Positions 1 to 7,915 of a DNA stretch of 47,198 bases are shown piece by piece. Position 1 is the first letter of the stretch; every line of letters begins with the position of its first letter. The DNA is from JBAYJC01 sp041665285 (GTDB lineage: Bacteria; Patescibacteriota; Patescibacteriia; 2-12-FULL-60-25). The DNA lies in contig JBAYJC010000009.1 of NCBI GenBank assembly GCA_041665285.1, positions 1 through 47,198 on the forward strand. Reading direction: 5' to 3'. Made by a program: the position numbers and the translations under genes. The notes beneath the pieces are model-generated. The model was not told the origin of the DNA. It saw only the letters and a list, made by a program, of their open reading frames with translations, and did no database searches.

Positions 1-67
1 TACCGAGAACGCCGCACATCGCCGCAACCACTGCCGCGCCCAGAACCCAACCGAGTGCCTTTTTCAT
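1..67 (-). CDS. Partial exported protein, N-terminus only
   Basis: Only the first 22 codons lie inside the window; the gene runs off the left edge. The visible residues are a lysine-initiated hydrophobic stretch (MKKALGWVLGAAVVAAMCG) that looks like a signal peptide, possibly a lipoprotein one because of the Cys at residue 18. The ATG is preceded by a good SD (GGGAGGT, about 6 nt spacing). Function cannot be stated. Confidence 0.6.
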   Translation of the reverse strand, partial: MKKALGWVLGAAVVAAMCGVLG

Positions 68-416
68 GGTCGACCTCCCATCCGTACACGCCGTAAAAGT
101 TTTGGACCAATTCCTTGACTCTCCGGCGTATCATCCTCAGGAGAACATCAAATGTTCTTTGGTGTTTTCCCGAGAACAATACAGACACAGGAGATGCATG
201 AACTTAGCGCAAACTATCTATCTTGTCAAGATTCGGCTCCCCCTAAGCCTTCCGACGCGCTTCACCGCCTACGGCATTGACATTACCCCAATATTAGGCT
301 AGGCTCCCCTGTCCTACCCAGTGACGAAAGGCATCGCCAGAACCACGGTCGTGATTCTCATGATGCTCTCCGCCACTGCTGGGAAAGTCTCGGCAGGATG
401 AGAGTGAGGTGTATCC
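68..416. other. Intergenic region between divergent genes
   Basis: About 350 bp without a convincing gene. It holds the SD of the minus-strand gene at its left end, a short inverted repeat near 141-159 (AGAACAT, 3-nt loop, ATGTTCT) of unknown role, and the promoter and leader of the plus-strand lipoprotein. The plus-strand reading frame starting near 66 is antisense to the partial gene and has no SD, so I do not call it. Confidence 0.5.
277..305 (+). promoter_or_regulatory. Sigma70-type promoter for the FGE-like lipoprotein gene
   Basis: TTGACA (277-282), 17-bp spacer, TAGGCT (300-305). The -35 is perfect and the -10 weak. This gives a leader of about 105 nt before the ATG at 417. Confidence 0.5.
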
Positions 417-1535
417 ATGACAAAAATCGCTGGAGTTGTATGCGCGCTCTGTTTCGTCATCGGCGCGATGGGATGCAAGGAGAGGAGCAATCCTCCTCCG
501 CGACGAGCCGTGGCATCCGTTCTGGATGCCGGACGGGCGCTCGTGCCGGATGCGCAGGCCGCGAGGCCTTCGCGTCCTGGCATGGTCTACATCCCGGGCG
601 GGGCATACCGCACTGGGAGCACGCAGGCCGAGGTGGACGAGCGATGCAGGACCGCGCGTGAGAACGTTGCGGCTCTGTGCGCCCTGAACCCCACCCCGGG
701 ACCTGGGTGCCTGAGAAGCGGCGCAGAGGACATCTGCCAGATCGCGCAACGGGAGCTCCCTGCGCGAACGGTCGTGCTCGCACCGTTCTTCATCGACCAA
801 ACCGAGGTCACGACAACCGCGTTCGTAACCTGGTTGAACAGCCTCAGTCAAGACGATCTGGACATCAACCACACCCGCGTCCTGTGGCTACGAAGCATGC
901 AGGACGAGCCGATCGTGGCTATGGCCGGATCTCGGCGGTTTGCCCGGGGGAGCAACCAGCGGACAGTCCCGCGCGAGTACGCGGGGATCGACCGTCAACG
1001 TGGACGGTTCCTCGTCCTCCCGGGCTTCGAGAACATGCCCGTGACCCATGTGTACTGGTCAGGCGCCAACGCCTACTGCCAGGCACAAGGCAAGCGTCTC
1101 CTCAGGAGCGACGAGTGGGAGGCCGCGGCGCGTGGTTCCGAGGGGCGACGTTTCCCCACCGGAGATCAGCCACCGACCTGTGCCATGGCACACATGCTTG
1201 CGACCTACACCTTCGAGCGCTGTCCAGGCGAAGGCGGACCCCGCCCCGTGGAATCGTTCGCGCAGGATCGTTCGCCATTCGGTGTGCTGAATATGGCTGG
1301 CAACGTGGGCGAATGGGTCGCCGAGCCCTGCATCAGACCGAGCGAGCTCCTACCCCCAGACCAGGGCGGCGGAGTCCCAAACCTGAGAGAGATGCCCTCG
1401 TTCCACCGCATGTACGGAGGCGATCGCAATCTCGAAGCGGTCGCCGCCGCCTCCTGGAGCTGTGCCCTTGGCGTGGGCTCTGGCTCTGGCTTCCGCTGTG
1501 CCGCTGATGTACCGACCGGGCATCCGGATCGGTAG
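417..1535 (+). CDS. Lipoprotein with formylglycine-generating-enzyme (SUMF1/FGE-sulfatase) fold
   Basis: 372 aa. The N-terminus is a lipoprotein signal with lipobox GAMGC (Cys about 20) and a Pro/Arg-rich linker, so the protein is probably anchored outside the membrane. From residue ~60 it shows the FGE-sulfatase pattern: VYIPGGAYRTGS, PFFIDQTEVTTTAF, PVTHVYWSGANAYCQAQGK, RLLRSDEWEAAARG, FGVLNMAGNVGEW and a final GFRCAAD. FGE-family proteins either oxidise Cys to formylglycine or act as non-catalytic or hydroxylating relatives. Near the usual active-site cysteine pair only one Cys (SWSC) is evident, so true FGE activity is doubtful. The gene is visibly GC-rich, has an SD (GTGAGGT) and its own promoter. 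Fold is confident, activity not. Confidence 0.8.
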   Translation: MTKIAGVVCALCFVIGAMGCKERSNPPPRRAVASVLDAGRALVPDAQAARPSRPGMVYIPGGAYRTGSTQAEVDERCRTARENVAALCALNPTPGPGCLRSGAEDICQIAQRELPARTVVLAPFFIDQTEVTTTAFVTWLNSLSQDDLDINHTRVLWLRSMQDEPIVAMAGSRRFARGSNQRTVPREYAGIDRQRGRFLVLPGFENMPVTHVYWSGANAYCQAQGKRLLRSDEWEAAARGSEGRRFPTGDQPPTCAMAHMLATYTFERCPGEGGPRPVESFAQDRSPFGVLNMAGNVGEWVAEPCIRPSELLPPDQGGGVPNLREMPSFHRMYGGDRNLEAVAAASWSCALGVGSGSGFRCAADVPTGHPDR

Positions 1536-1556
1536 TTCCTTCTCCTTCAGGAGTCT

Positions 1557-1584
1557 GTCGGCCCAGCAATCTCGCTGGGCCGAC
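1557..1584. terminator. GC-rich stem-loop after the FGE-like gene
   Basis: Perfect 11-bp stem (GTCGGCCCAGC paired with GCTGGGCCGAC, 6-nt loop), 21 bp after the stop codon. No T-run follows on either strand, so a role as terminator or 3' mRNA stabiliser is inferred. Confidence 0.5.
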
Positions 1585-1760
1585 AAGCCACGTGAAACAC
1601 ATTCACCTGGCTCCAGAACTAAATCGCTGAGTCTCTCGGCAATTTTGACTGGAACTGCGCAGTACACACGTTCCCTTAAACAGGAAAAATAGATTTGGTA
1701 GACAACGCGCTCACGTCATCATACACTAGCCAACGCTCATTCATCATCTCTTATGGTTCT

Positions 1761-2198
1761 ATGCGAAAGAAAATCGTCTTCGGTGCATTGGCCGCGTTTT
1801 TATTATCAGCGGGTGTTGTTGGCGCTTCGTCATACGAGTGGATTAATCCATTTTCTATTCCTGAAGACGACTGGCATGGCGAAGATGTCAAAGCATTGAG
1901 TTGGACCGTAAACACCTCGAGTAATTTTTACGAATATCGCACGGTTTACTACGCCACAACCACGAGCGGCTCGCCCTCGAGCTGGACGGAATTCACGGGA
2001 TGTCGGCACGAAGGCTACGTGAATGGCACTGCGGACGATGGATGTGATTTTACTGCTCCTTATTATCCAGGGCCAAATCATAACCTTTGGATTCGCATCA
2101 CCACAAACTTTGCCGGATGTAGCCCAAATACCTACACAGCAGAACCAGCAGAAGGTTGCGGCGACTACAGAGAGAAGGGTTTTCCTTTTTACCAATAG
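1761..2198 (+). CDS. Small secreted protein, unknown function
   Basis: 145 aa when started at the ATG at 1761; a TTG 66 nt upstream would put 22 polar residues before the signal peptide and is less likely. Residues ~1-21 (MRKKIVFGALAAFLLSAGVV) form a Sec signal peptide. The mature part is rich in Tyr, Trp and Ser and has four Cys (TGCRH, DGCDF, AGCSP, EGCGD), consistent with a disulfide-stabilised small extracellular domain. No family recognised. The gene is followed by a clear terminator and converges on the operon at 2261-6065. Confidence 0.65.
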   Translation: MRKKIVFGALAAFLLSAGVVGASSYEWINPFSIPEDDWHGEDVKALSWTVNTSSNFYEYRTVYYATTTSGSPSSWTEFTGCRHEGYVNGTADDGCDFTAPYYPGPNHNLWIRITTNFAGCSPNTYTAEPAEGCGDYREKGFPFYQ

Positions 2199-2217
2199 AA
2201 CAAACCCCACAAACAGC

Positions 2218-2244
2218 AAAACATCCTCACCCGAGGATGTTTTT
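2218..2244 (+). terminator. Rho-independent terminator
   Basis: ACATCCTC / GAGGATGT stem with a 4-nt loop and a following T-run; it lies 20 bp after the 1761-2198 gene. Confidence 0.8.
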
Positions 2245-2260
2245 GGAAGTAATATGCCGC

Positions 2261-3046
2261 TTATTTTTCGTTGATGGCCGCACTGATGCGTTTTTGCGTG
2301 TCCAATAACGGTTTCAAAGAGACCTCTTCTACAAGATGGTCTGTCTGGCGATATTCAAAGGGATTATCAAGAAAACGGATAAACATGATCATGTAGATCG
2401 TGATAAAACTCACGAAGGATACGAAGAAAACACTTTCATAAAATGGATCCATACGTACAAAAATCATGCCAATCGCTAAAATACAGGTGATAATCTCTGC
2501 CACCGCATATCCGGTTCCAAGAAAGGACGTGTCGCGAATCGTATCCGCTCGCTTGAGCAAGCGCCTAATCGCGGCCTGATCTTGCTTCATGCGCACAATA
2601 AAATTCGCCTGCGTCAACGGCTCAAATGCAAGGAAAAAATGATTGAACCCTGTCAGCCGTTTCATCATGGCATCTGTACGCGTCTTTTTATAAAACCAGG
2701 AGACTGTCAGGGTCGAAAACTCTGCTAATTCTCGCAAAAATGCTCGCGCAACAGGATCACGTTTATTTTGCCAAACAATACTCACTTCATCTGTCAGCGC
2801 CTCCAAGTGCGAGGAAAGCTCGCTTGGAAGTTTCTCACTCTCTTTATAGTCCACAAGTACGCCGGAAATGAGAAAGCCAATGAGAAAAATGTTCGCAGAA
2901 ATGATGGCGCCAAAGAGTGAGTTGAGTGTGAGGAATTCAGCCTGCTGACCATGGACCAAAAACTTTACCAAGACGATCAAAGCCACAAACGGGAGGGTCT
3001 TCAAGGCAAGAGCCCAACGAGAACGCAGAAAGGAGCGTAAAATCAT
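2261..3046 (-). CDS. Membrane protein, possibly bestrophin-like (DUF4239)
   Basis: 261 aa. I start at the ATG at 3046, ten bases after the upstream gene's stop; the alternative TTG at 3073 would overlap that gene. Two hydrophobic helices near residues 15-65 and two near 180-225 flank a cytoplasmic helical section. The segment GFLISGVLVDYKESEKLPSE is reminiscent of DUF4239/bestrophin-like channels, but I recognise it only by eye. It follows the glycine-rich surface protein and is probably co-transcribed with it. The C-terminus is soluble and charged. Confidence 0.5.
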   Translation of the reverse strand: MILRSFLRSRWALALKTLPFVALIVLVKFLVHGQQAEFLTLNSLFGAIISANIFLIGFLISGVLVDYKESEKLPSELSSHLEALTDEVSIVWQNKRDPVARAFLRELAEFSTLTVSWFYKKTRTDAMMKRLTGFNHFFLAFEPLTQANFIVRMKQDQAAIRRLLKRADTIRDTSFLGTGYAVAEIITCILAIGMIFVRMDPFYESVFFVSFVSFITIYMIMFIRFLDNPFEYRQTDHLVEEVSLKPLLDTQKRISAAINEK

Positions 3047-3056
3047 AGGAAATAGT

Positions 3057-6000
3057 TTATGGCGCAGTCGCAACTACGGTAATCGTGGTTGCATAATCAT
3101 CATAAGATCCTGTGGCTGTTGGCACGGTAATCTGATAATACGTGGTGCGCGTATCTGATTGCGCAACGTTAGCGTCAATAGAATAAAGCGTATCAGCCAA
3201 AGAAAACGTTGTCCAAACTAGCGTATCCGTAGAATATTCAAACTTCACCGTATCATTACCAGCCGCTTCTCCAAAGGTCCACGTATTCAAACCAACCGTG
3301 GTGAATGTTGAACTTCGGACCTGCAGTGCCGCAGGACCTGCATCAACCGTGATGGTCTGCGGATCATTCTTTGCGGTAGGCAATGTGCTGGTTGTTGCTC
3401 CAAGCGCAATATTGCCAAAAGCAATCGTTCCATCTGTAGAGATACTGATCGCAACAGCCGCGGCTAATACGGTAAACGCTGGAGACCCTCCATTTGCCGT
3501 AGTGTAGACCGAGGACTCATTACTCGCATCCGTAGTCAGCACGCGCCAATAATACGTGGTATTTGCGAGTGTCTGGCTTGCAGATCCAATGATGTATAAC
3601 CCGCTTCCCTCAGCTTGACCTACGCGAAAATAACGGACACCTTGTGAACTTGTCACGGACACATAGTCTACTTCAGGAGCAATGAAATCTGCGCCATCAT
3701 CAATCTGAATACGATACGCTACCTCGTCTGCCACATTTTCATCAGCAAGCGTAAACTCAAATTGCGGTTGATTGGTAGAGGTAGTAGACCCATCAACAAT
3801 GCCAGATGGGCCAAGACCTGTTGGCGCGTCAGGTGGGACATTGACGCCCGTGTACCAGACCGTTCCGTCACTTCCTGAATCACCCGACGTCCCATTGTTT
3901 GATCCACCGCTTGTTGTCACATAGGTAGTATCTGTCAGAGGAAAGTCATTCAATGTCGAGTAGTGTACGGCGATCCTTCCTCCACCTCCTCCACCGCCAT
4001 ACGCATAGGCCGCGCCTCCGCCCTTGGAAGAGAGTGAGCCTGATGAGCCGTTCAAGGTATCAACGGATAAATAGATGGTTCCGCCTGAACCGCCGCCCGC
4101 GCCATTCCCAGAGGGACTTTCCGCAAGAACACCATCCGCAAGAATAGGCCCCAGAATCGTTGCGGCACCTGCAACGGATAGCGAAACAAGGCCGCCCCCT
4201 GCCCCAGGCATGTCATTAGGAGCCGAAGACCAGCTTGCACCGCTAGAGCCGATATGCGAAGGCGAAACACGTTTGCCATAAGTGGCAGAAGCCGTTGATC
4301 CCCATCCAGGGCTTCCCCTTCCACCAGCCCCTCCATACCCACCACCTCCCCACAGACCAACACCATACCCGGTCTGACTCACGGTACACACTCTTGTCAC
4401 AGCATCTGGTCCATAACCAGCATCACTCCCCAAATAACCGGGACATCCCTTGCCCGAGGCATCAATGCGCGAGGTGGCATCAATACTCAATGAGGAAAGC
4501 GTGGATGTCACACTGCAGTAAAAGGCAGAGTATTCAGCTAAGGTGAGGACCGGCGCACCTGGAATGGTAAGAATGCCGTTTCCCGCGAGTGTCTGCCCAG
4601 AGGCAGGGCCCACCACCCTAGTCGATGTTGCAGAAATACTTGTCCCCGGCGCGTCCCATGTCATGCGTGTTGTTGTGCCGTAGCTAATAAATGATGCGAT
4701 AAAATCCATGGACGACCCATGGAATGTCGTAAGACCAGCCGCGGAAAAACTGGTTGTCGTGGAATCAAACGTGAGTGCGCCTGTACTCGAAACCGTCACC
4801 GAAGAGTGTCCGCCGGAAAAGAGCAACGCAGAATTGGTGATGCTCAGGGCAGAAGCCGATTGGATCGTAAAATCCGGAATAGGCGATCGACAATCAAATG
4901 TCACACCAGAAAACGATCCAACCTCAAAAACAGTGGAGTTCGTACTTGTACATGTAACCATTGCTCCATCACCTAGCGTTATTGTTGAGCGCACAAGATC
5001 AATACCGTCGTAAATCTCCACACCAGAAGTAATATACAAATCACCAGATCCATCATCATTTTGTCTATCCAATATCCAGGTAGTGCCATTTCCTCCTGCC
5101 ATTCCATATCCCTCCACCCCAGGCGCCCCCTTGATCGCCGTGGCATTGCCTCTTGTAAAGCCGCTCAGCGTATCGTAAAGAATCGCCACACGACCGCCGC
5201 CGCCACCACCCCCGTAATACATGGCGCCCGCACCAGCATTTGCGCTTACAGAACCAGATCCTGCCAACGTACTTGCCTTCACATACACAGAACCGCCGGA
5301 TCCGCCACCAGCGCCATTGCTTCCACCGCCTGGGGTTCCATTTGTTCCATCTGCTGTTATTACACCATCGATCGTGATGGTGCCTGCGGCAAAAATCTGT
5401 ACGCGCCCACCACCAGAACCAGCCACAGCATCTGAAGAGGACCAGGCCGCACCACTCGAACCAAGATAGGTTGGCGCTGTTGAGGATCCATAGGTCCCCC
5501 ATTGTTCCGTATTGCCAGACCCCTTGCCTCCAAATCCTCCATACGCCCCTCCTCCCCAGAGCCCAAAACCAAATCCACCCGTAGAAATAGCGCAGATTCC
5601 CGTATCAGGATCCGGTCCATAGCCGCTGTCCCCTGTATCGCCCTGACACCCTTTTCCGTCCACATCGATCGTCCCCGTGATGGTCACGGCATCCGCTGTA
5701 AGCTGAATGCCTGTTGAAGATCCTGCCGCATGCGTGATAGAAGCTCCGCTTTCAAGCGTAAAATCATCCGTTGCACCCAATTCCAGTGGCTGATCCCACA
5801 CAATATTTGTTCCCGTCACATAGACAAGCGCATCTCCGGAAATATCCACCACACCTCCCCAGTGCACCGTAAAACCATCGCCACCGATATTCAAACTCGT
5901 ACAGCTGTTATTATCCACGTATGCCTGATCAATAGATGTTTCCGCTTCAACAAAGCAATCAGCCGCTACCACAGGACGCACGTTGACTAAAAAAAGAAAA

Positions 6001-6065
6001 CTCGCCAAGCAAAAAATACCCAATACAAAGAACCGTGTCGCACTTTTTTCCCGCAGAGCTGACAT
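3057..6065 (-). CDS. Large secreted glycine-rich duplicated surface protein
   Basis: 1002 aa from the ATG at 6065. The signal peptide (RFFVLGIFCLASFLFLVNVR, then AxA-like cleavage near VVAA) predicts export. Two homologous ~150-residue blocks occur: each opens with a GKGCxG...GYGPD segment, continues with GLWGGGxYGGxGG and GSSGAxWSS, and ends with GNGAGGGSGG-like and YGGGGGGGR(I/V)A strings. Between and around them are beta-rich stretches of Thr and Ser. A fibronectin-III-like or sugar-binding-like part (PPDAPTGLGP...) and a beta-rich C-terminal domain follow. There is no LPXTG or C-terminal anchor that I can see. Likely a cell-surface or adhesion protein; the ligand is unknown. Confidence 0.7.
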   Translation of the reverse strand: MSALREKSATRFFVLGIFCLASFLFLVNVRPVVAADCFVEAETSIDQAYVDNNSCTSLNIGGDGFTVHWGGVVDISGDALVYVTGTNIVWDQPLELGATDDFTLESGASITHAAGSSTGIQLTADAVTITGTIDVDGKGCQGDTGDSGYGPDPDTGICAISTGGFGFGLWGGGAYGGFGGKGSGNTEQWGTYGSSTAPTYLGSSGAAWSSSDAVAGSGGGRVQIFAAGTITIDGVITADGTNGTPGGGSNGAGGGSGGSVYVKASTLAGSGSVSANAGAGAMYYGGGGGGGRVAILYDTLSGFTRGNATAIKGAPGVEGYGMAGGNGTTWILDRQNDDGSGDLYITSGVEIYDGIDLVRSTITLGDGAMVTCTSTNSTVFEVGSFSGVTFDCRSPIPDFTIQSASALSITNSALLFSGGHSSVTVSSTGALTFDSTTTSFSAAGLTTFHGSSMDFIASFISYGTTTRMTWDAPGTSISATSTRVVGPASGQTLAGNGILTIPGAPVLTLAEYSAFYCSVTSTLSSLSIDATSRIDASGKGCPGYLGSDAGYGPDAVTRVCTVSQTGYGVGLWGGGGYGGAGGRGSPGWGSTASATYGKRVSPSHIGSSGASWSSAPNDMPGAGGGLVSLSVAGAATILGPILADGVLAESPSGNGAGGGSGGTIYLSVDTLNGSSGSLSSKGGGAAYAYGGGGGGGRIAVHYSTLNDFPLTDTTYVTTSGGSNNGTSGDSGSDGTVWYTGVNVPPDAPTGLGPSGIVDGSTTSTNQPQFEFTLADENVADEVAYRIQIDDGADFIAPEVDYVSVTSSQGVRYFRVGQAEGSGLYIIGSASQTLANTTYYWRVLTTDASNESSVYTTANGGSPAFTVLAAAVAISISTDGTIAFGNIALGATTSTLPTAKNDPQTITVDAGPAALQVRSSTFTTVGLNTWTFGEAAGNDTVKFEYSTDTLVWTTFSLADTLYSIDANVAQSDTRTTYYQITVPTATGSYDDYATTITVVATAP

Positions 6066-6071
6066 GTTGCT

Positions 6072-6077
6072 ATAATA
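6072..6077 (-). promoter_or_regulatory. -10 hexamer of the glycine-rich protein gene (leaderless)
   Basis: TATTAT on the minus strand only 6 nt before the ATG at 6065, and no SD. This suggests the transcript starts at or next to the ATG. On the plus strand the same bases read TATAAT and may also serve the divergent gene at 6125. Confidence 0.45.
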
Positions 6078-6124
6078 GCACGACAATACCCTGAAGAGAA
6101 CGATTCTCAGGTCACACATTTCTT

Positions 6125-7081
6125 ATGATATCGCTCTCAGCAGTCTTTTGGATCCACGCCTTTGAGATGCTTGGCATTTTTGCGTTCTTCATTCTTCTTG
6201 GAAGATCGCTGTGGCGTAAACAATGGCTCAATGGACTTGAGCTCGTAAGTGCAAGCGTCTTTGGCCTGCTTCTGGAGATAAGCAACATGGCCATTGGCCA
6301 TACCTATGCCTACAGCACAGACTTTTTCTTCATGATTGCTGGAGCGCCGGTCGTGATTGGCTTGGGTTGGGCGACAATTATCTACTCGGTAATGCAATGG
6401 AGCGATGTCTTTGCCTTTCCTTGGTATAAAAAACCTCTTCTCGATGCCTTTTCTGCGCTTATCCTCGACCTCGCGATCGATGCTGTTGCTATACGTATCG
6501 GCCTGTGGTCTTGGACCATTCCCCTTTCTGAGGAATGGTTTGGCGTGCCCTATGAAAATCTTATTGGTTGGATCCTCGTTGTTTTTCTCTTTTCCTTTTT
6601 CGTCCGTTGGATACGCCAAAAAAAGCTCAAGCCGTTCTTACACGCTCTGTTACTGGCCGTACTCCCCATCCTCTCTTACATGGGCTTGCTCGTAGGCTTT
6701 ACCCTGTACACAACTCTTTCCTCACTGCCCTACATCTTTGCCACACAACAATTTTCTCTGTTTCTTCAGCCAAATACCATGTTTGAGGTCATGACATTCC
6801 CCGAAGTGCAGACCTGGAAAGGAATCTGGCTCTTCCTTGTAACCATCGGGTTAGCAACGCAGGTCATCATCGCAAAAAAACAGAAAATACCGCTCAAAGC
6901 AAAACAAGACATTCTTACTTTTGGTGTCTTAACAGGCCTACACCTCTTTTTTCTCGCTGTTCTCTTTACAACGCTCCGCACTCAATCACCGCAAGCATTA
7001 TTTTTGATAGGCTTGAGCAGTTTCGCCGTTCATCTCTGGCTCCATATCCCACGGCGCACTAACCAAACGCCTCTGCCTTAA
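6125..7081 (+). CDS. Integral membrane protein, carotenoid-biosynthesis CruF/DUF422-like
   Basis: 318 aa, with about eight or nine predicted hydrophobic helices. The first half carries features I associate with the DUF422/CruF family of carotenoid hydratases: EISNMAIGHTYAYS, APVVIGLGWATIIYS, LILDLAIDAVAIRIGLWSW and GVPYENLIGW. The acidic residue in LLEISN, the Asp pair in DLAID and the GVPxxNxxGW ending are the best conserved. No phytoene synthase or desaturase gene is present in the window, so the substrate cannot be inferred from context. The 3' end overlaps the convergent oxidoreductase gene by 23 bp. Family assignment is moderately secure, function less so. Confidence 0.55.
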   Translation: MISLSAVFWIHAFEMLGIFAFFILLGRSLWRKQWLNGLELVSASVFGLLLEISNMAIGHTYAYSTDFFFMIAGAPVVIGLGWATIIYSVMQWSDVFAFPWYKKPLLDAFSALILDLAIDAVAIRIGLWSWTIPLSEEWFGVPYENLIGWILVVFLFSFFVRWIRQKKLKPFLHALLLAVLPILSYMGLLVGFTLYTTLSSLPYIFATQQFSLFLQPNTMFEVMTFPEVQTWKGIWLFLVTIGLATQVIIAKKQKIPLKAKQDILTFGVLTGLHLFFLAVLFTTLRTQSPQALFLIGLSSFAVHLWLHIPRRTNQTPLP

Positions 7082-7802
7082 AGCGTGTCTTGATATCGAC
7101 ATCATCATGCGCCAACAAAAGCTTGATCCCCTCCACAAAATCTTGCTTGCCGCATGCGAGAAATGAGCAGGCTGACAAATCTGTGACGTATTTTTGCACC
7201 ATTTCGCGATGGATGCGGCCTCGCTCGCTTGGCCAGGAAGAGGGCGCGTCCTCCCCGGTGAGCGTTGGGACGAATGTAAAGTCTGCCCAAGTTTTTGCGA
7301 TGCGCCGAAACGTCTCCATAAACAACAGGTCTTCTTCGTGACGCCCAGAATAGAAGAGTGTGACCTTTGGCGTTTCTTGGCCGAGATCTGCTTGCCGCGC
7401 CCATGAACGGACCATGGAAGAAAAGGGGGTGATCCCAATACCACCGGCAAAAATCACGAGTGCTTTCGCGTTTTCTGGTGGGAAAAACGCCCCAAATGGT
7501 CCTTGAATACCCACAATATCATCAGCAACAAGTCGTGAGGCGCGCAACGTGAACTCTTTGTAGATCTTGATCGTCAGCTCCAATCGACCATCCGTAGACT
7601 CTTCTGGCGCATTTGCCAGAGAAAAAGGGGCTTTCCACGTGCTTCCCTCTTCATCGTAGAGATGCAAAAACACCCACTGTCCTGCCCGAAAAGTCACGGT
7701 GTCTTCTACAGAACGCGGGATCAGAGTCAGGGTAAATATCTGTGAAGATTCTTGGTGGTTTTCCACCACACGGAACTGTTTGATGGTTTGCGAGGCAATC
7801 AT
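7059..7802 (-). CDS. FAD/NAD(P)-binding oxidoreductase (ferredoxin-NADP reductase superfamily)
   Basis: 247 aa from the ATG at 7802; a TTG nine codons upstream is possible. The N-terminal half is the FAD-binding barrel (FRAGQWVFLHL, then APFSLANAP corresponding to the RxYS-type flavin motif, and DIVGIQGPFG). The C-terminal half is the NAD-binding fold with VIFAGGIGITPFSSMVRSW, FYSGRHEEDLLF and the late SFLACGKQDFVEGIK segment. No iron-sulfur cysteine cluster is present, so an external electron partner is expected, which is not encoded nearby. It is expressed separately from hppA, whose terminator lies just upstream. Confidence 0.85.
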   Translation of the reverse strand: MIASQTIKQFRVVENHQESSQIFTLTLIPRSVEDTVTFRAGQWVFLHLYDEEGSTWKAPFSLANAPEESTDGRLELTIKIYKEFTLRASRLVADDIVGIQGPFGAFFPPENAKALVIFAGGIGITPFSSMVRSWARQADLGQETPKVTLFYSGRHEEDLLFMETFRRIAKTWADFTFVPTLTGEDAPSSWPSERGRIHREMVQKYVTDLSACSFLACGKQDFVEGIKLLLAHDDVDIKTRFKAEAFG

Positions 7803-7830
7803 GTCACGCCATTGTGCCCCACGCACCAAA

Positions 7831-7861
7831 AAACGAAAAGAGCGCCATGACGGCGCTCTTT
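7831..7861 (-). terminator. Terminator downstream of hppA
   Basis: 10-bp stem (AAAGAGCGCC with GGCGCTCTTT, 5-nt loop) followed on the minus strand by a T-rich tract. Just upstream, 7866-7905, lies a C-rich segment with a CCCTCCGCGAGGG hairpin that looks like a degenerate dispersed repeat. Confidence 0.8.
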
Positions 7862-7915
7862 CCCCGGGGCCACTCCCCCTCTACATCCCCCTCCGCGAGG
7901 GAGCGAATATGATCG

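Noticed and set aside
66..302. Plus-strand frame of 78 codons at the left edge
   Set aside because: Starts antisense inside the SD-preceded minus-strand gene, has no SD and low protein-like character.
294..872. Long open frame on the minus strand opposite the FGE-like gene
   Set aside because: It is antisense to a gene with clear domain motifs, has no family features, and arises from the GC-rich codon pattern of the opposite strand.
1695..1760. TTG start extending the small secreted protein by 22 residues
   Set aside because: It would put polar residues before a typical signal peptide; the ATG at 1761 gives a normal export signal.
6080..6108. Inverted repeat GAGAA-CGA-TTCTC between the glycine-rich protein and the CruF-like gene as operator
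   Set aside because: Only 5 bp arms and no second copy elsewhere; too weak to call an operator.
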